The notes under the pieces were generated by a model, which had not been told where the DNA came from, made no database searches, and saw only the letters and a program-made list of their open reading frames with translations. 64,000 nt of DNA from DASQFI01 sp035633215 (lineage in GTDB: Bacteria > Acidobacteriota > Vicinamibacteria > Vicinamibacterales > SCN-69-37): the NCBI GenBank assembly GCA_035633215.1, contig DASQFI010000032.1, forward strand, positions 205,682 to 269,681, written 5' to 3'. A program made the translations under genes and the position numbers. Shown here piece by piece: positions 57,726 to 64,000 of the stretch; position 1 is the stretch's first letter; every line of letters begins with the position of its first letter.

Positions 57726-59126
57726 GTGTCTGACTCCTCGTACTCGCCGCGGCTCCGCACGGCCGTGCTTCTGTGCGGCACCGGGACGGCGGGCGCGTAT
57801 CAGGCCGGCGTGCTCCGTGCGCTGACTGAAGCCGGCGTGAAGGTGGACCTGCTCGCCGGGCACGGCGCCGGCGCGATGACCGCGCTGTGCGGCGCCATCG
57901 ACGGCGGCGCCGGACTCTGGGATCCGGCCGGACCCTGGACCAGCGCCAGGCTTCGCCACGCCTACGGCTGGCGGCCAGCGCTCCGCGCGGCGGGCGTGGG
58001 TCTCCTGATGGCCGTCCTGATTCTCCTGTCGCCGCTCCTCGTGCTGCTTCTCGCGACAGTGGCGTACGCCGCGAGCGTCGTGGCCGCGCTCGTGAACTTC
58101 CCGACGATCGCGTCGTGGCTCGTCGAGCTCTACCGCGGTTCGCTGGAGCTGCTCTTCGATCCGCCGGTCCTTCCAACCGTGATGCCGCGCGCCGTCGTGC
58201 TCGCGCTGCTCGTCGTGGTCGGCGTGCTCGTGACGGCCGCGGTGCGGGCGGCCCGGCAGGAGCGCGCGCGGCGGCGCATGCGAGGCGCGTTCTGGTGGCA
58301 GCTGCTCGGGGCGCCCCTCAGCGCCGACGAGCCGGGCGCCACCCTCGTCGACGCGCTCTGGAAGCTCGTCCGCGGCGCGTCGAACGAACCGCGGCCCGCG
58401 CAGGCCGAGATCGGCCGCCGATACGTCGACGTGCTGACCGACAATTTCGGCCAGCCCGGCTTTCGCGAAGTGCTCGTCGGCGTGCACGATCTCGACGCAC
58501 GCCGCGATCTCGTCGCGAGCGTCCTCCCGCCTCAGGCGCACGAGGCGTTCGAAGCGAGGCGAACCGCCGCGGGTCCGCGCGAGGCCGAGGTCGTCGATTT
58601 CACCGGTCCGCAGCGTGAGCTCGTCGTCGACGTGCTCCTCGGCGCGCTGCGGCCGGCGGTTGTCGTCCAGCCCCAGCCGGTCCAGTTCCCGATGGAGAGC
58701 TACTGGCGCGGCGAGGTCCACCGGTTGTGCGATCGGCCGGAGTTGCCGCTCCGGCTCGTCGAGGAGATTGCGGGCGTCGGCGTCGAGCAGGTGATTCTCG
58801 TGTGTCCCGCGGCGCCCGCCGCCCAGCCGCACGGCATGCGCGGGCGGCCGATCGACGTCCGCGCCCGAATCGGCGAGCTGGTCCGCTCGATTGAGACGGC
58901 GGTCCTGCACGACTGCGCGGCCGCGGCGACGGCCCGGTTTTCGGGTGTGTTCGTCGTCCGGCCCGGCCACAACCCGATTGGTCCGTTCGACTTCGGCGGC
59001 GTGTACGATGAAGCGTCCGACCGCCAGCGGACGGCGCGCGAGCTGATCCAGCAGGGCTACGAGGACGCCTATCGTCAGTTCATCGAGCCGGTGGTGGCCG
59101 CCGGCGAGCGGCTGGAAGAGTTGTGA
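57726..59126 (+). CDS. Patatin-like protein without the catalytic serine, with membrane segments
   Basis: This 466-residue protein begins with a patatin-type oxyanion block (LLCGTGTAGAYQAGVLRALTE). Where active patatins have the nucleophile elbow G-x-S-x-G, it reads AGHGAGAMTAL: the serine is replaced by glycine. Two hydrophobic segments follow (GVGLLMAVLILLSPLLVLLL near 95-115; VVLALLVVVGVLVTAAV near 155-172), inserted before the second half. No DGG/DGA catalytic aspartate is clear at the end. It is best read as a membrane-anchored patatin-fold pseudoenzyme with a binding or regulatory role; a different nucleophile cannot be excluded. Its stop is followed by a dispersed hairpin element. Confidence 0.7.
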   Translation: MSDSSYSPRLRTAVLLCGTGTAGAYQAGVLRALTEAGVKVDLLAGHGAGAMTALCGAIDGGAGLWDPAGPWTSARLRHAYGWRPALRAAGVGLLMAVLILLSPLLVLLLATVAYAASVVAALVNFPTIASWLVELYRGSLELLFDPPVLPTVMPRAVVLALLVVVGVLVTAAVRAARQERARRRMRGAFWWQLLGAPLSADEPGATLVDALWKLVRGASNEPRPAQAEIGRRYVDVLTDNFGQPGFREVLVGVHDLDARRDLVASVLPPQAHEAFEARRTAAGPREAEVVDFTGPQRELVVDVLLGALRPAVVVQPQPVQFPMESYWRGEVHRLCDRPELPLRLVEEIAGVGVEQVILVCPAAPAAQPHGMRGRPIDVRARIGELVRSIETAVLHDCAAAATARFSGVFVVRPGHNPIGPFDFGGVYDEASDRQRTARELIQQGYEDAYRQFIEPVVAAGERLEEL

Positions 59127-59130
59127 CTGG

Positions 59131-59157
59131 TCCGCCGGAGCTTCAGCGAAGGCGGGA
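59131..59157 (+). repeat. Dispersed CCGCC-GCGAAGGCGGG hairpin element, copy 4
   Basis: TCCGCCGGAGCTTCAGCGAA followed by GGCGGGA, beginning 5 nt after the patatin-like stop and ending just before the ribosome binding site of the next gene. Confidence 0.7.
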
Positions 59158-59173
59158 GCCCGGGGAGGGCGGC

Positions 59174-60340
59174 ATGGCGAAGCATCCCGAAACAGAAGTG
59201 CTGCACCGCGGCGAAGGTGCCCGCGAAGGCGCGACGCCACTGACGACGCCGATCTACGCCACGAGTACGTTCGTCTTCGCCAATGCGGCCGAGCTCGAGT
59301 TCTACCAGGAAGGCCGGTCCGAGAAGTACATCTACTCGCGATACTCCAATCCGACGGTCCAGGCGGTCGAAGAGAAGCTCGCGATCCTCGAAGGCGCCGA
59401 GGCTGCACTCGTCACGTCGTCCGGGATGGCGGCGACGACGACCGCGTTGTGCGGGCTGCTGGCCTCGGGCCAGGAAGTCGTCTGCAGCGCGGCGATCTAC
59501 GGCGGCACGCTTCACCTCATCGCGGACGTTCTCGAGCGGTTCGGCATCGCGGCCCGCTTCGCGTCGCTCGAGCAGCTCGCCGCGCCCGACTGCCTGATGG
59601 GCCCGAACACGAAAGTGCTCTGGTTCGAGAGTCCGATCAACCCGACGCTCCGCTGCGTGGACATCCGGAAAGTCGCCGAGGTGTGCCGCGCGCGCGGCGT
59701 CATCGCGGTCATCGACAACACGTTCGCGAGCCCCGTCAACCAGCAGCCGATCGGCATGGGCATCGATCTGGTCATGCACTCCGCGACGAAATACCTGAAC
59801 GGGCACAGTGACGTCACGGCGGGGGCGTTGATTGGCTCGCAGGCGCTGATCGACCGCCTCGGTCCTGCGCGGAAGCTGTTCGGCGGCGTGCTCGAACCGG
59901 CTTCGGCCTACGCGCTGTCGCGCGGGCTCAAGACCCTCACGCTTCGGATGGCGCGGCACAACACGAACGCGATGGCCGTGGCGTCCTGGCTCGAGCACGA
60001 CACGCGCGTCTCACGCGTGTTGTATCCGGGGTTGTCGTCGCATCCCGATCACAGGATCGCGCGCCGCCAGATGAGCGGCTTCGGCGGGATGGTGTGCTTC
60101 GATCTTGCGGCGGGCTACAAGCCGGCCTGCCGGTTCTTCGATCGGATCCAGGTCTTCAAGCGCGCCGCCAGCCTCGGCGGCACCGAGAGTCTCTGCAGCC
60201 TGCCGGTGCTCACGTCGCAGTACGGGTTCACGGATGATCAGCTCACGGCCGCGGGAGTGACGCGCGGGATGGTCCGGCTCTCAGTTGGGTTGGAGCATCC
60301 GGATGATCTGATTGCGGATCTGGATCAGGCGTTGGGGTAA
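59174..60340 (+). CDS. Cys/Met-metabolism PLP-dependent enzyme (cystathionine gamma-synthase/lyase type)
   Basis: This 388-residue fold-type I PLP enzyme has SRYSNPTVQAVEEKLAILEG near residue 55, SSGMAATTTALCGLL for phosphate binding, the cofactor aspartate in IAVIDNTFASP, and the Schiff-base lysine in MHSATKYLNGHSDVTAG near residue 202. The C-terminal domain has SLGGTESLCSLPVLTS and RLSVGLEHPDDLIADLDQAL. It acts in transsulfuration (cystathionine gamma-synthase, gamma-lyase or a methionine gamma-lyase relative); the sequence alone does not separate these. ATG at 59174 has GGAGGG upstream; the longer frame translates the repeat element. Confidence 0.92.
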   Translation: MAKHPETEVLHRGEGAREGATPLTTPIYATSTFVFANAAELEFYQEGRSEKYIYSRYSNPTVQAVEEKLAILEGAEAALVTSSGMAATTTALCGLLASGQEVVCSAAIYGGTLHLIADVLERFGIAARFASLEQLAAPDCLMGPNTKVLWFESPINPTLRCVDIRKVAEVCRARGVIAVIDNTFASPVNQQPIGMGIDLVMHSATKYLNGHSDVTAGALIGSQALIDRLGPARKLFGGVLEPASAYALSRGLKTLTLRMARHNTNAMAVASWLEHDTRVSRVLYPGLSSHPDHRIARRQMSGFGGMVCFDLAAGYKPACRFFDRIQVFKRAASLGGTESLCSLPVLTSQYGFTDDQLTAAGVTRGMVRLSVGLEHPDDLIADLDQALG

Positions 60341-60347
60341 GGTCGTC

Positions 60348-61769
60348 TCACGCGTGCGTCGGCCTCTTCTCCGGCGCCTCGCTGAGGAACGCTTCAGCAA
60401 GGTCGCCGATCCGCGCGGCAAGCTCGAGGCCGGTGAGGTTCCCGAACTTCGCGCGGAACCGCTCGATCGGCACGACGGCTTTGGCCATCGCCCGATGGCC
60501 GCCGGCGCTGCCGATGTCGCCGAAGGTCGCCTTCACGAACTCGCCGGCGTTCCGTGAGTAGCCGAGGTTTCGCACGCTCACGATGAGCTGGCCGCCCACA
60601 ATTCCCGACACGATCGTCCACTTGACGTCCTCGACCTGCAGCAGGAAGTCGGCGGTGTAGGGGATGAAGTCCTCGCGGGTCGTCTCGCCCAGATACGCGG
60701 AGAACACCTGGTTCTGAAGCCGGCTGCTCGCGAGCGCGCGGGTCACGTGCTCGAGCCGCTCCACGGTGATCTCGGCGCCTTCCATCTTCCGGATCAGCGC
60801 GGGATCGGCCAGCGGATACAGGAACGTGAACGCCTCGAGGTCCACCCGGTTGGTCTGCCGCGCGAAGAACAGCGTGTCCGATTTGATCGCGTAGAGCATC
60901 GCGGTCGCCGTCCGCTCCGAGATGCTGACATCGACGGCCCGCAGATGTTCGGTCAGGATGGTGCACGTCGAGCCGTAATCCGCCCGGATGTCCTTGAACA
61001 CCGACACGTAGCCCGGCTGTTCCGGGTGGTGATCGACGACGAGGTCGACGCGGGGCAGGAGACCGCCGAAGTAGTGCGGTTGCACGTCCACCGTGGCGAT
61101 CCGCTCGAAGCTGGCGAATTCGTCAGGCGTGACGATCTCGAGCTGGATGTCGAGCAAGTCGGCCATCCGGAGATTCTCGGGACGCGTGATGCCCTGCAGC
61201 GCGCCGATGATGGCCGTCGTCCGCGTCCGGCGAAGCACGTTGCGAAGCGCGAGGCCCGCCGCGAGCGCGTCCGGATCGGGCTCGTTGTGGAGCAGGATGA
61301 GCACCCGGTCGGCGTCGGCGAAATACCGTTGATACTGTTGCACCCGGGCCCGGGTGAGGGAGCGTCCGAGCTCGGTCGTGAGCGACAGCGAGAGAAGCTC
61401 GGCCAGATCCAGGTGCGTGATTTCCGGGACGACCGCGCGAAGCTCGTCCTGACCCCGGCGGTTGGGCACGCCCGTCACGTGCAACAGGTACAGCAGGCTG
61501 CCGCCCGCGTCGCGGATGGCCGTGACGATCCGTTTCAAACCACGCCGGGCGTTGTCCTCGACGATGACGCAGGTGTTGGGGGTGACGTCGGCGCGGACGT
61601 AGGAATCGACCCGCTTGGGGTCGGCGACAGTCGTCGAGATGCCGTCGTCACCGAGACGGCGAGCCAGCGGGCGACTCTCGACGATGAACTCGATGTCGAA
61701 GGCGCCCGAAAGGACACGATGGAGTGTCCTGATGACCAGCTCGTCCTGACAGACGGCCAGCGCACGCAC
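60348..61769 (-). CDS. DHH/DHHA1 phosphoesterase with N-terminal TrkA-N-like domain
   Basis: This 473-residue protein has an N-terminal Rossmann-like region (residues 1-125, ALAVCQDELVIRTLHRVL and following) resembling TrkA-N/RCK nucleotide-binding domains. A DHH domain has LLHNEPDPDALAAGLAL near residue 160 and the name motif VDLVVDHHPEQPG near residue 240. A DHHA1 domain has GSAGGHRAMAKAVVP near the end. DHH enzymes hydrolyse nano-RNA, pAp or cyclic dinucleotides; this domain combination is known in several bacteria and archaea, but its substrate is unclear. GTG at 61769 is chosen since TAACAT ends exactly 8 nt before it; a longer ATG start at 61862 is possible. Confidence 0.87.
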   Translation of the reverse strand: MRALAVCQDELVIRTLHRVLSGAFDIEFIVESRPLARRLGDDGISTTVADPKRVDSYVRADVTPNTCVIVEDNARRGLKRIVTAIRDAGGSLLYLLHVTGVPNRRGQDELRAVVPEITHLDLAELLSLSLTTELGRSLTRARVQQYQRYFADADRVLILLHNEPDPDALAAGLALRNVLRRTRTTAIIGALQGITRPENLRMADLLDIQLEIVTPDEFASFERIATVDVQPHYFGGLLPRVDLVVDHHPEQPGYVSVFKDIRADYGSTCTILTEHLRAVDVSISERTATAMLYAIKSDTLFFARQTNRVDLEAFTFLYPLADPALIRKMEGAEITVERLEHVTRALASSRLQNQVFSAYLGETTREDFIPYTADFLLQVEDVKWTIVSGIVGGQLIVSVRNLGYSRNAGEFVKATFGDIGSAGGHRAMAKAVVPIERFRAKFGNLTGLELAARIGDLAEAFLSEAPEKRPTHA

Positions 61770-61783
61770 AACAGACCATGTTA
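61770..61783 (-). promoter_or_regulatory. Leaderless-type -10 element of the DHH gene
   Basis: On the minus strand TAACAT (61783-61778) is followed by 8 nt and GTG at 61769. Confidence 0.4.
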
Positions 61784-61856
61784 GCAGCCCCGGCGGCCCG
61801 CCGGGATGACGCCGGGCCACGAAATCTCCCGTCTTTTCAACCGTTGACCCCTGCCT

Positions 61857-61871
61857 TACCATACGAACTGG
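61857..61871 (+). promoter_or_regulatory. Leaderless-type -10 element of the VWA gene
   Basis: TACCAT at 61857-61862 ends 9 nt before ATG at 61872. CTGG just before the start is a poor ribosome binding site. Confidence 0.4.
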
Positions 61872-62786
61872 ATGTCTGCCTCACGACGCTGGCTGCCGAT
61901 CATCGCGGCGGCGGCGATGGTTGGCGCGCCCGCGGCCGACCAGCAGCAGTTCCGGGCCGGGATCGACCTCGTGCACCTGCCGGTGATCGTGACCGGCAGA
62001 AACGGCCAGCTCGTGCGCAACCTCACCGCGCAGGATTTCGGGGTCCTGGAGGACGGCCGGCCGCAGAAGATCTCGTATTTCGCGGAAGGCGCGCCTGGCG
62101 ACGCGCTGCCGTTGCATCTGGGCCTCGCGCTCGACGGCAGCACCAGCATGGAGCGCGATCTCCGGAAGGCCAGCGACGCCATCGTGCAGTTCGTGCGGGC
62201 GCTCGAAGAGGCCGAGGACGTCACGTTCCTCGACTTCGACACGTCGGTGAGAGTGGGGTTCTTCAAGCCGGCCAGCTATCCGCACCTGTTCGAGCGCATC
62301 CGGGCGCGGAAGGCCGACGGCTGGACGGCGCTGTACGACGCGCTCGGCGTCTATCTCGAGCGCGCGCTGTCCCAGCCTGGTCAGCACGTGCTCGTGCTCT
62401 ACACGGACGGCGGCGACAGTACGAGCCGGATGACGTTCAGCCAGCTCACCGATCTGCTCCGGCTCGGCAACGTCATCGTCTACGTGCTCGGCTATCTCGA
62501 GAACCAGTCGAGCAGCCTCCGGGCACCGCAGCAGATGCGGATGAACCAGATCGCGCGCGAGACAGGCGGCGAGGCGTTCTATCCGGGATCGGTCGAGGAG
62601 CTGCACGAGGTCTACGCGAAGATCCTCGACGAGCTGGGCTCCCGCTACACCATGGGCTACGTCTCGACCAACCTGAAGCGCGACGGCCGGTTCCGCGAAG
62701 TGCAGGTGCGTCTCACGCGATCTGATCTGAAGGGCGCCAGGATCCGGACGCGGTCCGGCTACATCGCTCTGGCGCCGCCGCAGTAG
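61872..62786 (+). CDS. Secreted acidobacterial VWFA-related domain protein
   Basis: This 304-residue protein has a signal peptide (SASRRWLPIIAAAAMVGAPA) and an N-terminal beta domain with LVHLPVIVTGRNGQLVRNL and DFGVLEDGRPQKISYF, the signature of the VWFA-related domain largely restricted to Acidobacteria. A von Willebrand factor A fold follows with the metal site DGSTS near residue 90 and YTDGGDSTSRMTFSQL. VWA domains bind protein partners through Mg2+; the role of this family is not known. It is divergent from the DHH gene with 102 nt between starts, and followed by a large repeat array. Confidence 0.9.
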   Translation: MSASRRWLPIIAAAAMVGAPAADQQQFRAGIDLVHLPVIVTGRNGQLVRNLTAQDFGVLEDGRPQKISYFAEGAPGDALPLHLGLALDGSTSMERDLRKASDAIVQFVRALEEAEDVTFLDFDTSVRVGFFKPASYPHLFERIRARKADGWTALYDALGVYLERALSQPGQHVLVLYTDGGDSTSRMTFSQLTDLLRLGNVIVYVLGYLENQSSSLRAPQQMRMNQIARETGGEAFYPGSVEELHEVYAKILDELGSRYTMGYVSTNLKRDGRFREVQVRLTRSDLKGARIRTRSGYIALAPPQ

Positions 62787-62803
62787 TCGACCTCAACGCT
62801 GGC

Positions 62804-62900
62804 GGTTCTGGTTCCGGGGTGCGGGGTTCCGCGGTTCCGAACTTCCGAGGTTCGACACTCCAGGTTCCGCGGCCGGAACCTCGGAACCCCCGGAACCTCC
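62804..62900. repeat. Inverted 8-nt periodic array (word GGTTCCGN / CGGAACCN)
   Basis: GGTTCTG, GGTTCCGG, GGTTCCGC, GGTTCCGA, ACTTCCGA and GGTTCGAC lead to a central hairpin AGGTTCCG/CGGAACCT with loop CGGC, then CGGAACCTCGGAACC and CGGAACCTCC. It starts 17 nt after the VWA stop. The short pair at 21327-21342 has the same word. Confidence 0.82.
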
Positions 62901-62945
62901 CATCAGATACGATGGATCGTTTGGATTAGTCCGTGCGTTCCAGCC

Positions 62946-64000
62946 ATGAGTGACCGCTTTGAACTCGAAACCACCTTCGAGCTGCGGGGAGACCAGCCGC
63001 AGGCGATCGACCAGCTTACCGAGGGCCTCCGGCGCGGCGACAAGGCGCAGGTCCTCCTCGGCGTCACCGGCTCCGGCAAGACGTTCACCATGGCGCAGGT
63101 GCTGGCGCGCGTGAACCGGCCGGCGCTGGTGATGGTGCACAACAAGACGCTCGCCGCGCAGCTATACCAGGAGTTCCGCCGCTTCTTCCCGCGCAACGCC
63201 GTCGAGTTCTTCGTCAGCTACTACGACTACTACCAGCCCGAAGCCTACATGCCCGCGACCGACTCGTATATCGAGAAGGAAGCGATCGTGAACGAAGAGA
63301 TTGATCGGCTGCGCCTCTCGGCGACGCGATCGCTCTTCGAGCGGCGGGACGTCGTGATCGTCGCGAGCGTTTCGTGCATCTACGGCCTCGGCTCACCGGA
63401 CGCGTACTTTAGCCTCGTCGTCTCGCTCGAGAAGGGTCAGCAGACGGACCGCGACGAGATTCTGCGGCGTCTGGTCGAGATCCAGTACGAGCGCAACGAT
63501 CATGAGTTTGCGCGCGGCGGGTTTCGCGTTCGCGGCGACATCATCGAGGTCTACCCGTCGTACGACGACGTCGGCCTCCGGATCGGGCTGTTCGGCGACG
63601 AGATCGACGAAATCGTCTCGTTCGATCCGCTGACCGGCCGCGAGGTACGACGCCACGATCGCATCTCCGTCTATCCGAAATCCCACTTCGTCATGCCGCG
63701 CGCCCGGACGATGTACGCGATGACCGCGATCAAGCAGGAGCTGACGGAGCGGCTGGCCGAGCTCGAGGGCGCCGGCCGCGTGCTCGAAGCGCACCGGCTC
63801 CACCAGCGGACGATGTTCGACCTCGAGATGATCAAGGAAATCGGATACTGCCACGGCATCGAGAACTACTCGCGGCACCTTTCGGGCCGCGCCGCGGGCG
63901 AGGCGCCGCCGACGCTGCTCGATTATCTGCCGGACGACGCATTAGTCATTGTGGACGAGTCGCATCAGACGGTGCCGCAGGTGCGCGGCATGTATTTCGG
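62946..64000 (+). CDS. uvrB: UvrABC system protein B, N-terminal part (truncated by window end)
   Basis: The first 351 residues of UvrB, the damage-verifying helicase subunit of nucleotide excision repair. Visible are GDQPQAIDQLTEGL, Walker A LLGVTGSGKTFTMAQV near residue 39, VMVHNKTLAAQLYQEF, the beta-hairpin region VSYYDYYQPEAYMPATDSYI that clamps DNA, and the domain 2/3 border with VIVDESHQTVPQ, which includes the DEAH-like box. The frame is open to the last base of the window, so the remaining C-terminal half is missing only because of the cut. An array and the preceding 45 nt (62901-62945) show no strong promoter. Confidence 0.96.
   Translation, partial: MSDRFELETTFELRGDQPQAIDQLTEGLRRGDKAQVLLGVTGSGKTFTMAQVLARVNRPALVMVHNKTLAAQLYQEFRRFFPRNAVEFFVSYYDYYQPEAYMPATDSYIEKEAIVNEEIDRLRLSATRSLFERRDVVIVASVSCIYGLGSPDAYFSLVVSLEKGQQTDRDEILRRLVEIQYERNDHEFARGGFRVRGDIIEVYPSYDDVGLRIGLFGDEIDEIVSFDPLTGREVRRHDRISVYPKSHFVMPRARTMYAMTAIKQELTERLAELEGAGRVLEAHRLHQRTMFDLEMIKEIGYCHGIENYSRHLSGRAAGEAPPTLLDYLPDDALVIVDESHQTVPQVRGMYF

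Overview
The window is a 64 kb piece of a high-GC bacterial chromosome, most likely Acidobacteriota and probably the Vicinamibacteria (subdivision 6) branch. The reasons are a secreted protein with the VWA-related domain typical of Acidobacteria, two large ADOP-type (acidobacterial duplicated orphan permease) FtsX/MacB permeases, one of them behind a PadR regulator, a very long Oar-like TonB-dependent receptor, and a mutasome DnaE2. I see no rRNA, tRNA, CRISPR array, integrase, transposase or phage gene. Gene density is high and many neighbours overlap by 1-11 bp.

Layout. 1-3.6 kb: the last codons of imuB and a complete dnaE2. 3.7-9 kb: a broken small membrane gene, a secreted amidohydrolase and the TonB receptor. 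9.2-13 kb: a compact run of Gfo/Idh/MocA oxidoreductase, GMC oxidoreductase, VOC protein and YqiA-like hydrolase. 13-17.2 kb: ADOP permease and a UDP-HexNAc-type dehydrogenase. 17.4-21.3 kb: msrPQ and a radical SAM protein resembling the archaeal tetraether-lipid-synthase family. 21.4-23.7 kb: small secreted and membrane proteins. 24-27 kb: PadR plus ADOP permease. 27-32 kb: small HTH protein, serine hydrolase, moaA, AbgB-like M20 hydrolase, gamma-carbonic anhydrase. 32.3-36.2 kb: hisS-aspS-ROK kinase. 36.3-40.2 kb: phoH-ybeY-corC-era. 40.5-45.4 kb: glycosyltransferase, glycogen-debranching-type enzyme, mgtE. 45.4-55 kb: recO-glyQ-glyS-ppdK-corA-mutL. 55-57 kb (minus strand): rarA and a SpoU-type RNA methylase. 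57-64 kb: greA, a patatin-like protein lacking its serine, a Cys/Met PLP enzyme, a DHH phosphoesterase, the VWA protein and a truncated uvrB.

The most unusual feature is repetitive DNA. At least fourteen arrays are built from degenerate 7-nt (sometimes 8-nt) words, with different words in different arrays (GGGCAAA, AATCTGG, GAACTCA, AGGCCGA, ACKTCGA, TGGCCCA, GGCCCAA, GGTTCCG, AAAGGCK). The larger ones have a forward arm followed by a reverse-complement arm, so the transcript could fold into a long hairpin. Most begin within a few bases of a stop codon, and four lie in frame inside dnaE2. Three further dispersed hairpin families (about 31-38, 75 and 50-67 bp) and one 91-bp MITE-like element are also present. 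Copies of them form the C-terminus of the ROK kinase and lie inside the N-terminal coding region of ppdK.

A second theme is transcription. At least eight genes have a TANNNT-like -10 hexamer ending 8-9 nt before the start codon, with no Shine-Dalgarno sequence, which suggests leaderless mRNAs. This pattern also helped to choose starts for moaA and the DHH gene.
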